A stretch of DNA of 64,000 bases from JBBQVS01 sp964250805 (GTDB lineage: Bacteria > Chloroflexota > Ktedonobacteria > Ktedonobacterales > Ktedonobacteraceae): positions 1 to 64,000 of the forward strand of contig CAXUHG010000010.1 in assembly GCA_964250805.1 (NCBI GenBank), given 5' to 3'. How positions within the stretch are numbered: the stretch's first letter is position 1; every line of letters begins with the position of its first letter. Made by a program: the position numbers and the translations under genes. Positions 27,283 through 35,573 of the stretch are shown piece by piece. The notes beneath the pieces were generated by a model. The model was not told the DNA's origin, made no database searches, and saw only the letters and a program-made list of their open reading frames with translations.

Positions 27283-27762
27283 TTAATCTCTATTCTGCAA
27301 CGCCTCATATGCCAGTGCAGTGACCAGCCCATAGATGAGATGCGGAATTGCGTCGGAGGTCCAGCCCGAAACGCCCCATGTCTTGGGATCACTTACGCCC
27401 GATGTCGCTAGCGGCACATCGCTTGCCGCCATCGCAGCCGCGCCAATAATGATACCCGCAAGCGGTACAGAGACGTTTCCGTTAATTTGTGAGCGAAGTA
27501 TGCCATAGAGTGCGCCCACGCCGAGACCATTGACAAAGCCCAGTAACGCGCCGATACCGCTCTCACGATTCTTCGCCGTGTCGTCCTCGGCACCAACGCC
27601 TTTGGAGGAAAGTGGCACATTTGCCTTCTTAGCGAACACGCCAACCATATCAGATGGCGCACTACTCGAAGGTCGCGCCCGAATCGCCATATCCGCATAG
27701 GTCGCAATGTTGAGTGCTACCGTCCCTAAAGCTCCAGCGATTGCACCAGTTACTATACCCAT
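27283..27762 (-). CDS. Small hydrophobic membrane protein of unknown function
   Basis: A 159-residue protein with about three hydrophobic segments: an N-terminal Gly/Ala-rich helix (VTGAIAGALGTVALNIATY), a central pair (ALLGFVNGLGVGALYGIL and VPLAGIIIGAAAMAA), and a C-terminal amphipathic stretch (AIPHLIYGLVTALAYEALQ). The glycine-zipper-like patterning suggests packed helices. I do not recognise a named family. It precedes selB but is separated by a terminator hairpin, so it is probably its own unit. The start is ATG 27762, with AAAGGAG 6 nt upstream. Confidence 0.65.
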   Translation of the reverse strand: MGIVTGAIAGALGTVALNIATYADMAIRARPSSSAPSDMVGVFAKKANVPLSSKGVGAEDDTAKNRESGIGALLGFVNGLGVGALYGILRSQINGNVSVPLAGIIIGAAAMAASDVPLATSGVSDPKTWGVSGWTSDAIPHLIYGLVTALAYEALQNRD

Positions 27763-27850
27763 AGTATTGACTCCTTTTTATAGAAAGTATTTTTTAACTT
27801 ATAGAATTACCTGCTATTGACACGTCTCTCTATATCGTATCGTTACAACG

Positions 27851-27979
27851 GTAGGGACTGATTTATCACGTCCAGAAAGCGTGCTTTAGCACGCCAGTCA
27901 TATGTACCTGTATCAACTATGATATTATTCAAGACTCGCACGATAAACCGTGCAGAGGACGCGATAAATCGGTCCCTAC
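27851..27979. repeat. MITE/REP element, GTAGGGACTGATTTATCACG family
   Basis: The terminal repeats GTAGGGACTGATTTATCACG and GCGATAAATCGGTCCCTAC are imperfect. Inside is the hairpin GCGTGCTTTAGCACGC and near the right side CGCACGATAAACCGTGC. About 129 bp, non-coding, upstream of the WXG100 gene. Confidence 0.85.
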
Positions 27980-28124
27980 TGCCATTCGTTACACAGCACA
28001 TTCACTCATCTCTATTAGCCTTCTCCCTATACTGAGGAAGAGATGCAGAAGGCTATGGAAACTCCTATTTGCTACTTAGCCTGATTGCATCGCTTTTCAA
28101 TTCATAGCAAAAGGAGTTTTTATC

Positions 28125-28400
28125 ATGGGACAGATTCACGTCAATACCGACCTTATGCGTAACCTCGGCAACCTCTTCATTAGCCTTAATGAGCAGATCA
28201 ACAACCAGCTTGAGCCACAGATTGCTCATTCCGCCGCACAACTCGACGGCGATTGGGTTGGTGTCAGCTATCAACACTTCAATGAAATCTTGATTCAGTG
28301 GCGTTCCACCGTTGCGCAACTTACCACATACGGCGAAGAATTGGGACAACATCTGCAACACACCGCACAACTCTTCGAGCAGGCCGACAACAGCTTGTAA
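28125..28400 (+). CDS. WXG100-family protein (ESAT-6-like)
   Basis: A 91-residue all-helical protein with the central W-x-G turn (DGDWVGVSYQHF, W44-V-G46) between two helices. This is the size and pattern of WXG100 proteins exported by type VII secretion or used as targeting partners. No EccC/EssC ATPase, polymorphic toxin or immunity gene is adjacent. Ktedonobacterial genomes often carry isolated WXG100 genes, so the role is unresolved. The start is ATG 28125 with AAAAGGAG 8 nt upstream. It ends at a 70-bp palindrome that abuts the uvrC promoter. Confidence 0.85.
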   Translation: MGQIHVNTDLMRNLGNLFISLNEQINNQLEPQIAHSAAQLDGDWVGVSYQHFNEILIQWRSTVAQLTTYGEELGQHLQHTAQLFEQADNSL

Positions 28401-28402
28401 GA

Positions 28403-28472
28403 TACGAGAAAAAGAAAATGTCCAGGAGTAAGGCACGCGTGCCTTACTCCTGGACATTTTCTTTTTCTCGTA
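28403..28472. terminator. 35-bp perfect palindrome with no loop between the WXG100 gene and uvrC
   Basis: 28403-28437 and 28438-28472 are exact reverse complements. The A-rich left half and T-rich right half (GAGAAAAAGAAAA…) suit a terminator in both directions. It shares the 13-mer AAAATGTCCAGGA with the hairpin at 33889-33937. Confidence 0.75.
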
Positions 28473-28479
28473 TGAAGGG

Positions 28480-28485
28480 TATAAT
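28480..28485 (+). promoter_or_regulatory. Candidate -10 element for a leaderless uvrC transcript
   Basis: A perfect TATAAT ends 7 nt before the uvrC ATG at 28493, and no ribosome-binding sequence lies between. The expected start site would be at or next to the A of the ATG. The -35 would fall in the T-rich arm of the palindrome. Pattern-based only. Confidence 0.4.
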
Positions 28486-28492
28486 TATATCT

Positions 28493-30547
28493 ATGAACGA
28501 AAAAATTTCATCCGTCCTGAACTCGCTACCTCACAAGCCCGGCATCTATCTCATGAAGGATGTCGATGGCACGATTCTCTATGTTGGCAAGGCAATTTCG
28601 CTGTATAACCGTGTGCGCTCGTACTTTCAGGAATCAACCGACCTCAGTCCTAAGAATCGCAGCATGGTGGCAAAGATTGACGATATCGAGTTTATCGTCG
28701 TCAAAAACGAGGTCGAGGCACTGGTGCTTGAAAGCAACTTTATTAAGCAGCACCGCCCGAAATATAACGTGCTATTGCGCGACGACAAGAGCTATCCCTA
28801 CATCAAAGTCTCGCTCACAGAGGACTTTCCGCGCGTCTACCGTGTGCGTAGTTTTCAACGCGATGGCAACCGCTATTTTGGTCCCTATACCAATTCGGGA
28901 GCCGTCGATGCCACACTCGATCTGCTCAACAAACTCTTTTCGTTCCGCACCTGTCGCTACGATGGGAGCGCATGGGCACCGCCTAAAAACGCGGATAAAG
29001 CGGCGACATGGAAACAAAAGTTGCTGCCGCGTCCCTGCACGCAATACTACATTCATCGCTGTATCGCGCCGTGCGTTGCCTATACTACGCGTGAGGAATA
29101 CGACGTTATCATTCAGCAGGTGATTCTCTTTCTCGAAGGCAAGCATGACGAAGTGATTACCTCGCTCGAAGAGAAAATGGAGCAGGCGGCGGAGAACCTG
29201 AACTTTGAAGAAGCGGCGCGTATACGTGACCGCATTCAGGCGGTCGGGCGCGTACTGGAGAAGCAGCGCATCATCAATACGGAGGGACAGGACGATCAGG
29301 ATGTCGTTGCCCTTGCCAGCGGTGACGACGAAACGTGCGCCCAGGTCTTTTTCTTTCGCAGTGGTAAGCTTGTCGGGCGTGAATACTTTATCTTGCAAGG
29401 CACGCGCGATAGCTCTGTCGGCGAAATCATGGCCTCATTCCTGCAACAATTCTACGAAACCTCGCCGCATGTACCCACTGAGGTTATTGTGGAGGTAGAG
29501 CCAGACGACATGGCTGTTGTACAGGCGTGGTTGCGCGAAAAACGTAAGAATGTGACTGGCGTGAAGAATGCCGCCGTTACGATTAGCGCACCTAAGCGTG
29601 GCGACAAGGTACGCCTCGTGGAAATGGTTAAGAACAACGCGAAAGAGGTGTTGGAGCAGCAACGTATCAAGTGGCTCACCGATACGCAGAAGACGCAGCT
29701 TGCGTTGGAAGAGATACAGGAAGCACTCAATCTCTCTTCTCCACCGCAGCGTATCGAGTGCTACGACATCTCCAATACGCAGGGCACAAACTCGGTTGGC
29801 GCGATGGTCGTGTTTCAGGGTGGTCGCCCTAAGAATAGCGAGTACCGCCGTTTCAAAATCAAAACCGTCGAAGGCTCCAACGACTTCGCCAGTTTACAAG
29901 AGGTGATTCGGCGCCGTTTTCGTAAAGCAGCATCGGCACAGGCACAGACGATTGACGAAGAGGAGACGCTCGCCGTCGAGGAGATAAACGTGACCGATGG
30001 AGCGAACAATGACCAAAGCTTAGAGAGTGTCGGTCATATCGAGGATACCGACGATGAACCGGATGGCAAGAGTCCCCTGCATCACGGATGGGCATTGCCC
30101 GATCTGGTCATTCTCGACGGTGGCAAGGGACAGCTTAGCGCGGTTATGGAGGTCATGAACGACCTGCATCTGGACATCCCGACGGTTGGAGTCGCCAAAG
30201 AGAATCACACGCAGATTAGCTCACAGGAAGAAATCTACATTCCTGGCTCACCAGAACCAATCATTCTGCCGCGTTCCTCGCAAGGTCTCTACATGGTGCA
30301 GCGCATCCGTGACGAGGCGCACCGCTTCAGTATCACCTATCACCGTAAGGTGCGTTCGGAACGTACCTTCAAATCCGTCCTCGACGAAATTCCAGGCATT
30401 GGACCCAAGCGCAAACAGGCACTGCTCAAGCACTTCGGCTCCGTCAAAGCCATCAGTGCCGCCAGCCTTGACGACCTCGCCGCCCTCGACGGCATGACGC
30501 GTGACGCCGCCGAGAAGGTCAAAGAGTACATCGGAAAACTGGAATAA
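28493..30547 (+). CDS. uvrC: Excinuclease ABC subunit C
   Basis: UvrC makes both incisions in nucleotide excision repair after UvrAB loading. It has 684 residues. A GIY-YIG nuclease domain (KPGIYLMKDVDG…ILYVGKA) is at 15-95, a UvrB-binding UVR helix pair (EEKMEQAAENLNFEEAARIRD) near 225, an RNase H-like endonuclease domain with ECYDISNTQG and LVILDGGKGQ, and a C-terminal helix-hairpin-helix pair (IPGIGPKRKQALLKHFGS). An acidic insert of about 45 residues (EEETLAVEE…DEPDGKS) interrupts the RNase H-like domain before LVILDGG. I chose ATG 28493 by family alignment. uvrA and uvrB are not here. Confidence 0.95.
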   Translation: MNEKISSVLNSLPHKPGIYLMKDVDGTILYVGKAISLYNRVRSYFQESTDLSPKNRSMVAKIDDIEFIVVKNEVEALVLESNFIKQHRPKYNVLLRDDKSYPYIKVSLTEDFPRVYRVRSFQRDGNRYFGPYTNSGAVDATLDLLNKLFSFRTCRYDGSAWAPPKNADKAATWKQKLLPRPCTQYYIHRCIAPCVAYTTREEYDVIIQQVILFLEGKHDEVITSLEEKMEQAAENLNFEEAARIRDRIQAVGRVLEKQRIINTEGQDDQDVVALASGDDETCAQVFFFRSGKLVGREYFILQGTRDSSVGEIMASFLQQFYETSPHVPTEVIVEVEPDDMAVVQAWLREKRKNVTGVKNAAVTISAPKRGDKVRLVEMVKNNAKEVLEQQRIKWLTDTQKTQLALEEIQEALNLSSPPQRIECYDISNTQGTNSVGAMVVFQGGRPKNSEYRRFKIKTVEGSNDFASLQEVIRRRFRKAASAQAQTIDEEETLAVEEINVTDGANNDQSLESVGHIEDTDDEPDGKSPLHHGWALPDLVILDGGKGQLSAVMEVMNDLHLDIPTVGVAKENHTQISSQEEIYIPGSPEPIILPRSSQGLYMVQRIRDEAHRFSITYHRKVRSERTFKSVLDEIPGIGPKRKQALLKHFGSVKAISAASLDDLAALDGMTRDAAEKVKEYIGKLE

Positions 30548-30590
30548 AGCGTCTCCAGAAGAGTGTTTGAAGAGGTAAGAAACATATTTC

Positions 30591-30725
30591 GTAGGGACCA
30601 GATGTATCGCGTCCGTTGCTCAATTTATTGAGCGAAATCCTTGTTGATCCTGTATAAGAGATATTACAGAAAATTGATCTCGCGTGATAAATCACGCTTA
30701 CGGACGCGATACATCTGGTCCTTAC
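30591..30725. repeat. MITE/REP element, GTAGGGACCAGATGTATCGC family
   Basis: The outer inverted repeats are GTAGGGACCAGATGTATCGCG and its inverse. Two inner palindromes are GCTCAATTTATTGAGC (left) and GCGTGATAAATCACGC (right). About 135 bp, between uvrC and the FmdB-like gene. Confidence 0.9.
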
Positions 30726-30797
30726 GAAAGTACGTATACTTTAATAGGGTACCTGTACAAGGTATCCATCGAATAATAACAAGGGGTGACTGGTATT

Positions 30798-31154
30798 ATG
30801 CCAACCTATGAATATCTATGTAAAACATGTGGACATCGCTTCGAGACATGGCAAAAAATGACCGACGAGCCTTTGACCACTTGCCCCACCTGTGGTGCCG
30901 AAATTCGGCGTGTGCTTTTTCCGACAGGCGTCGTGTTCAAGGGGTCGGGCTTCTACAAAACTGACCACCGCGATACTGCAAGCGCAGCCGCCTCTGCAAA
31001 AGACGCACCAACTCCGACAGGCGAAAACGGGAAGACCGAGACAGCGAAGACAGCCAGTGATGGTAACACAAGCAGTGCCAGCAAACCAGCAGAAACTGGT
31101 ACTGGTAGTACATCGAGCGATAGCAAATCTGCTACACCAACTAGCGCAGCGTAA
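30798..31154 (+). CDS. FmdB-family zinc-ribbon protein
   Basis: A 118-residue protein. Residues 1-45 form the FmdB/CxxC_CXXC_SSSS zinc ribbon: MPTYEYLCKTCGHRFE and TCPTCG give four Cys, followed by IRRVLFPTGVVFKGSGFYKTD. The second half is a low-complexity Ala/Thr/Ser/Lys tail with no fold visible. The family is named after a regulator of formamidase expression but most members have no known role. The start is ATG 30798 with AAGGGG upstream. It is isolated between two repeat elements. Confidence 0.82.
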   Translation: MPTYEYLCKTCGHRFETWQKMTDEPLTTCPTCGAEIRRVLFPTGVVFKGSGFYKTDHRDTASAAASAKDAPTPTGENGKTETAKTASDGNTSSASKPAETGTGSTSSDSKSATPTSAA

Positions 31155-31167
31155 GAACGAGATAATT

Positions 31168-31285
31168 GTAGGAGTCTAATTCATTACACCCTGTTCGCCA
31201 TGCACAATGTCAATGGCTGTGTAGACGTTGTTCAATCCCCTTGGCATTGTGGATCGCTCGCAGGGTGTATGAATTAGACTCCTAC
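31168..31285. repeat. MITE, GTAGGAGTCTAATTCATTAC family
   Basis: The ends GTAGGAGTCTAATTCATTACACCCT and AGGGTGTATGAATTAGACTCCTAC are near-perfect inverses with about 70 bp between. It is the same family as 7596-7718 and 63181-63301. Confidence 0.85.
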
Positions 31286-31315
31286 CGTATTCTCTTATAT
31301 TAAGGATATATAGAT

Positions 31316-31531
31316 ATGCAAGAAGAATCTATGCTTGCTGCCATTCAACGCCAGCAGATTGAGATCGCAGTCGGCGAACTGCTTCTCACCTCGGATCACT
31401 ACATGCGCGTCTCAATTGCCGAGCGTATCCGCCATCTTATCGCACATGCTGACCGCACGCTGGATGTAACACGCTTCAGCGAGGTGGCGCAAGAGGAACT
31501 CGAAGAGCTTGATATACTGTCTGCGCAATAA
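31316..31531 (+). CDS. Small helical protein of unknown function
   Basis: A 71-residue charged protein, predicted almost entirely alpha-helical (LAAIQRQQIEIAVGELLL, SIAERIRHLIAHADRTL, EVAQEELEELDILSA). It has no cysteine, signal or membrane segment. AAGGA lies 13 nt upstream of ATG 31316; ATG 31331 is an alternative. Its codon pattern resembles the neighbours, which supports a real gene, but I do not recognise a family. It lies between a MITE and a histidine kinase gene. Confidence 0.5.
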   Translation: MQEESMLAAIQRQQIEIAVGELLLTSDHYMRVSIAERIRHLIAHADRTLDVTRFSEVAQEELEELDILSAQ

Positions 31532-31664
31532 GATAATACAAGCGGACATATTCTCCTTTTTGTGACCCTTACCTACCCAATACTCCTAGTTAATTGCTCT
31601 TCGTGCAACTCCTTTTTCTTGAGGGGGTATACTAATTACACAACCTTCAAAAGAAGGGGTGGGT

Positions 31665-32486
31665 ATGAATAGGGAGCTAGCGGGTATGCAGGTGCAACAA
31701 GTGCAAACGCAAGATGAGAACATTCAGGAAATGCAGCGTCAGATAGCTGAACTGACGGCAGAGAATCTACTGTTACGAGAGCAACTAGCAAACAAAGAGC
31801 AATTCACGGCTATGATTGCTCACGACCTTCTTGGTCCACTAACTCCTATAATCAACTATACAAAAATGATGATGCGTCAGCAAGGAAAAAAGTCTGAGGC
31901 TTCGTTTCGTCGTAACGCCAACATTGTCGTCAGTCAGGCGCAACGCATGACACGCCTCGTCAATGACTTACTTGATTTATCTCGGCTTACCTCTGGCAAC
32001 TTCACACTTATCCGTGCGGAATGTGATATTGTAGCACTCGCGGCGCAAATGGTCGAGCAGTTACGTCCCGTTGCCCCTCACCATACGCTGGGAGTCGAGG
32101 TACCGGAGGAAAAGATTATCACAACTTGCGATAATGAACGTTTGCAACAGGCACTTGGCAACCTGCTCGACAACGCCATCAAATACTCTGACGAAGACAC
32201 GGTTATCACCACGCGTGTTTGGAAAACAGCGGACGCCGTGCATGTGAGCGTTCATAACTTTGGACACGAGATTCCCACAAGCGAATTTGAGCAAATCTTT
32301 CAACCCTTTGTGCGCTTACAGGCAGCGAACACGCGTAAAGGCTCTGGTCTCGGCCTCTACATTACCAAATCCATCATCACAGCGCACGGCGGCACGCTCC
32401 AGTTGGAACCATACACCACCTCCATCGATGCCAATGGAGAGAGCAAGTCGAGTGGGACAACTTTCAGTTTCACGCTGCCATTGTAA
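31665..32486 (+). CDS. Soluble sensor histidine kinase
   Basis: The kinase half of a two-component system, 273 residues and no membrane segment. Residues 8-45 form a short coiled coil (NIQEMQRQIAELTAENLLLREQ). The H-box follows with phospho-acceptor H53 (AMIAHDLLGPLTPI), then the ATPase domain with N-box LGNLLDNAIKYS, the D-box region of HNFGHEIP, and G-box KGSGLGLYITKSI. With no sensing domain it probably responds to a protein partner or works as an output kinase. No response regulator gene is adjacent, so it is an orphan. ATG 31665 is chosen over GTG 31659 because AGAAGGGG is better spaced. Confidence 0.87.
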   Translation: MNRELAGMQVQQVQTQDENIQEMQRQIAELTAENLLLREQLANKEQFTAMIAHDLLGPLTPIINYTKMMMRQQGKKSEASFRRNANIVVSQAQRMTRLVNDLLDLSRLTSGNFTLIRAECDIVALAAQMVEQLRPVAPHHTLGVEVPEEKIITTCDNERLQQALGNLLDNAIKYSDEDTVITTRVWKTADAVHVSVHNFGHEIPTSEFEQIFQPFVRLQAANTRKGSGLGLYITKSIITAHGGTLQLEPYTTSIDANGESKSSGTTFSFTLPL

Positions 32487-32509
32487 TGCAATAGCATAAA
32501 TACAATTTC

Positions 32510-32640
32510 GTAGGGACCAGATTTATCGCGTCCGCTGCTCAATTTATTGAGCGAGATTCTTGTCGATTCTGTATAAAAGGCGTGAAAATTGATTTTGCGT
32601 GATAAATCACGCTTAAAGACGCGATAAATCTGGTCCCTAT
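32510..32640. repeat. REP/MITE element flanking the RAYT gene (downstream side)
   Basis: Outer repeats GTAGGGACCAGATTTATCGC and inverse. The inner palindromes are GCTCAATTTATTGAGC and then GCGTGATAAATCACGC. It lies 16 nt past the RAYT stop. Its inner order is opposite to that of the upstream copy, so the two flank the gene in inverted orientation. Confidence 0.9.
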
Positions 32641-32656
32641 AAAAAATTGTCAAGAC

Positions 32657-33265
32657 TTATTGCGAGACTCGATAAAGCATATCTTCTTGCCAGGAAACGG
32701 GATTATTGCAAATATACTCACGAATACGAGTTAAATCAGAGACAGTACGGATAACATGCTCGTATAGCCTTGCTTCCCAGACAAAATCCAAATTAGATGT
32801 CTTGCGAATGTGATATGTTGAGGCAGCCTTCAATGTCCGTATCACCTCACCAAGAATTGGTAACTTCTCGTTTCCTTTTGTATCAGGTGCTACACGTTGT
32901 ACCTGCTGTTTTCCATCTATATATTGCCTGAAACGGGCAGGAACACGAGATGCATTTATATCTATGGCTTCAAGCGATCCTTGTTGAGGGTTCTCAAATA
33001 TCACAATGCCGTGAAAATGGTTTGGCATGATAACATATTGATCCAGACGAACGTGTTGAAAACGCTCCGGCAACTTGTTCCATTCCTCCTGTAGAATTAG
33101 ACCAGCAGGACACAGGTATACCTCAGAGTTCACAATATTACTCAGCACGCATTTTCTCTGTGCAACACAAATCGTAACGTAATAGTAGCCTGGTTGCCGA
33201 TAATCATAGGTCTGTAAACGTGCTGAATGTCGGTCAGGTAAATCGTAGTAGTTATTTTCAGGCAT
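32657..33265 (-). CDS. REP-associated tyrosine transposase (RAYT, Y1/HUH family)
   Basis: A 202-residue single-strand DNA transposase-like protein related to IS200/IS605 TnpA. The N terminus RLQTYDYRQPGYYYVTICV is typical of the family. The HUH metal motif is H-F-H in YVIMPNHFHGIVIFE. The C-terminal half has VIRTLKAASTYHIRKT and WEARLYEHVIRTVSDLTRIREYICNNPVSW, the conserved region holding the catalytic Tyr and the NNP turn. RAYTs are usually single-copy genes that mobilise nearby REP palindromes. This gene lies between two REP elements of the window's main family. I chose ATG 33265 (GGAGG 5 nt upstream); upstream frames reach 33322. Confidence 0.9.
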   Translation of the reverse strand: MPENNYYDLPDRHSARLQTYDYRQPGYYYVTICVAQRKCVLSNIVNSEVYLCPAGLILQEEWNKLPERFQHVRLDQYVIMPNHFHGIVIFENPQQGSLEAIDINASRVPARFRQYIDGKQQVQRVAPDTKGNEKLPILGEVIRTLKAASTYHIRKTSNLDFVWEARLYEHVIRTVSDLTRIREYICNNPVSWQEDMLYRVSQ

Positions 33266-33368
33266 GAGTGCCTCCATATCCAAAGTTTTTATAAATATAT
33301 TTACCACTGATTGAACAATCATATACAGAATTTCCTATAATTGCAAGAGATATTCATTGTTAAATTTC

Positions 33369-33500
33369 GTAGGGACCAGATTTATCGCGTCCGTCTGCGT
33401 GATTTATCACGCGAGATCAATTATTATACCGTTTATACAGGTTCAGCAAGAATCTCATGCGATAAATCGCGCTCTCGGACGCGATAAATCTGGTCCCTAC
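33369..33500. repeat. REP/MITE element flanking the RAYT gene (upstream side)
   Basis: Outer repeats GTAGGGACCAGATTTATCGCG and a perfect inverse. The inner palindromes are GCGTGATTTATCACGC (left) and TGCGATAAATCGCG (right). This is the best-preserved copy near the RAYT and a likely substrate. Confidence 0.9.
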
Positions 33501-33554
33501 GAAACGTGATATTATGCATGTAGAAGTTGTTTATCAATAACAAGGGAGCCTTTC

Positions 33555-33881
33555 ATGCCAGACTACACCGTCTATTCAACTGATGGCGGCAGAATACGTC
33601 CTCCTGATGAGAGACAGGCGAGCAGCGCAACTCGAAAGAGCGACGGCATTGTACGTATTATGCGTGACCGCAAGCAACGCGGTGGCAAAACTGTAACTGT
33701 GATTACGGGTGTTCCCGCTAGCGATGATGCTCTTACAGCACTGGCACAACAACTCAAGAAGTTGTGCGGTTCCGGTGGTACGGTTAAGGATGGTGTCATC
33801 GAGATACAGGGCGACCACCGCGAGAAGGTGCAGACGAGACTAACCGAACTCGGCTATAAGGTTAAGCTTGCAGGCGGCTAG
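33555..33881 (+). CDS. yciH: SUI1/eIF1-like translation initiation factor (YciH family)
   Basis: A 108-residue protein. A disordered N terminus of about 35 residues precedes the SUI1 fold (IVRIMRDRKQRGGKTVTVITGVP, then LKKLCGSGGTVKDGVIEIQGDHREKVQTRLTELGY). The basic loop and the CGSGGTVKDG turn are diagnostic. YciH proteins act on start-site selection or as stress-time repressors of translation in E. coli. The start is ATG 33555 with AAGGGAG 8 nt upstream. A hairpin terminator shared with the convergent amidohydrolase gene follows. Confidence 0.9.
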   Translation: MPDYTVYSTDGGRIRPPDERQASSATRKSDGIVRIMRDRKQRGGKTVTVITGVPASDDALTALAQQLKKLCGSGGTVKDGVIEIQGDHREKVQTRLTELGYKVKLAGG

Positions 33882-33888
33882 CCATAAC

Positions 33889-33937
33889 GTAAAAATGTCC
33901 AGGACAGCGGCTTTGCCGCTGTCCTGGACATTTTTAC
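33889..33937. terminator. 23-bp perfect inverted repeat between convergent genes
   Basis: Arms 33889-33911 and 33915-33937 flank a TTT loop. The A-run at the left base and T-run at the right base suit termination from both sides. The right arm overlaps the end of the amidohydrolase gene (stop at 33934-33936). Confidence 0.78.
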
Positions 33938-35547
33938 AAATCCCCATACACAACTTTTCCACCTATGATTGTTGCCTGTACGCCGTTTTCAGGCATCTTC
34001 TCCTGTGGAATACTAAGAATATCTTCGCGCAACACAACCGCGTCGCCCAGTTTGCCAACGGTAAGCGAGCCTTTGAACTGCTCTTCCGCACCTGCATAGG
34101 CTGCTCCCATTGTATAGCCCCAGAGGGCATCTTCAACCGAAAGGGCTTGATCGGGCAGCCAGGGAGGACGCTGAATGCTGGGGGCGCGTCGCACTGTGGC
34201 GGCATAGAGAATATCCAATGGCTCGAAGCGTTCGACGGGGGCGTCAGACCCCATTGCGAGCGGAATGCCGAGGTCGTGCATGGTGCGGTAGGCGTAGGCA
34301 CGACGGGCGCGTTTACCCCAGTAGCGTTCGGCGATATCGCGGTCCGCGACGGCGTGGAAGGGCTGTATCGAGGCGATTACCTTGAGGCGGCGCATGCGTT
34401 CAAGGTCGGAGGGCGTGATAAGTTGCACATGCTCAAGGCGATAGCGTAAGCCAGAGCGTGCATCTTCAGGCGTTCCCTGTTCCGCGATCAACTCCTGAGC
34501 GCGTTCAATCGCATCGAGGGCGACCTTCGCGGCACGGTCGCCAATCGCATGAATAGCGATAGTCAAACCCATTTCAGTAGCATCGCTGACCGTATCTTTC
34601 ATCTCTTGCTCTGGAATGGTGAGGATGCCGTAGTTACCTGGGCTGCCCTCGAAGCTCTCAAGCATGGCGGCGGTCTGCGAACCAAGCGTGCCATCAGCAA
34701 AAATCTTGATACCACCAACGCGCAACAGGTCGTTGTCATCGTTATTGATGCCTTGCGTCCGTAACTGTGGCAACATCTGACGCGGCAGAATCATATGGAC
34801 CCGCACGCCTAACTTGCCCTCAGCACGTAGCTCTTGAAACAGGGAAAGCGACGTATCGCCCTCGATATCGTGAATAGTGGTGATGCCGCTTCTCTGCACC
34901 TGTGCCAGCGCGCGCTCTAGCAGTAGACGATTCATAGCTGGGTCGGAATGACCGATGACACGAAATACAAGTCCGGTTGCACCCTCTTCTTGCAGCACGC
35001 CGGTTGCTTCCCCTGCACCATCACGTAGAATATGACCCGTTTCGGGTTGAGGCGTCTCATCAGCGATACCAGCGCGTTGAAGTGCGAGCGAGTTTACCCA
35101 CAACAAGTGACCATCTTTACTTGAAAGCGCAACGGGATGATCTGGCGCGGCAGTATCGAGCGAAGCCTTTGTGGGAAAGCGAGGATTAGACCACAGGTTT
35201 CTATCCCACTGCCCACCCTGTATCCACTGCCCCAGCGGTGTTTGTGTGGCACGTTGCCGTACCAGTTCCGCCACAGCGTCTTCACTTGTGGCCTCGCGTG
35301 CATCGATCTGGTTCTGGCTATGCGCGGTGTGCAATAGATGAATGTGTGCATCGATAAAGCCAGGAAGTACCGTTTTGCCCTTTAGGTCCACAACATGAGT
35401 ATGCTGACCACCCACGCGACGTACCTCGTCGTTCACGCCAACCGCAAGGATGCGTCCGCTAGCATCATCAATTGCCATTGCTTGCGCGTGGGGCTGCACA
35501 GCATCCATTGTATAGATGTTGCCATTCATGTAGAGTATCGTTGTCAT
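33934..35547 (-). CDS. YtcJ-like metal-dependent amidohydrolase
   Basis: An amidohydrolase-3 family enzyme of 537 residues. The metal site begins with HIH in GFIDAHIHLLH. Later ligand regions are KDGHLLWVN, the HDIEG strand, IHAIGDRA, RLEHVQL and GSDAPVERFEPLD, all in family order. YtcJ-like proteins hydrolyse C-N bonds such as N-substituted formamides, but the substrates of most are unknown. I chose ATG 35547 (GAAGGA 8 nt upstream) instead of reading back to 35667, which overlaps the upstream gene. It is the second gene of a two-gene operon with the alpha/beta hydrolase, 26 nt apart. Confidence 0.85.
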   Translation of the reverse strand: MTTILYMNGNIYTMDAVQPHAQAMAIDDASGRILAVGVNDEVRRVGGQHTHVVDLKGKTVLPGFIDAHIHLLHTAHSQNQIDAREATSEDAVAELVRQRATQTPLGQWIQGGQWDRNLWSNPRFPTKASLDTAAPDHPVALSSKDGHLLWVNSLALQRAGIADETPQPETGHILRDGAGEATGVLQEEGATGLVFRVIGHSDPAMNRLLLERALAQVQRSGITTIHDIEGDTSLSLFQELRAEGKLGVRVHMILPRQMLPQLRTQGINNDDNDLLRVGGIKIFADGTLGSQTAAMLESFEGSPGNYGILTIPEQEMKDTVSDATEMGLTIAIHAIGDRAAKVALDAIERAQELIAEQGTPEDARSGLRYRLEHVQLITPSDLERMRRLKVIASIQPFHAVADRDIAERYWGKRARRAYAYRTMHDLGIPLAMGSDAPVERFEPLDILYAATVRRAPSIQRPPWLPDQALSVEDALWGYTMGAAYAGAEEQFKGSLTVGKLGDAVVLREDILSIPQEKMPENGVQATIIGGKVVYGDL

Positions 35548-35573
35548 ATCCAAAGATCCTTCTCTTGTCTTCT

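Noticed and set aside
28298..28492. N-terminal extension of uvrC
   Set aside because: It overlaps the WXG100 gene in another frame and then translates a palindrome.
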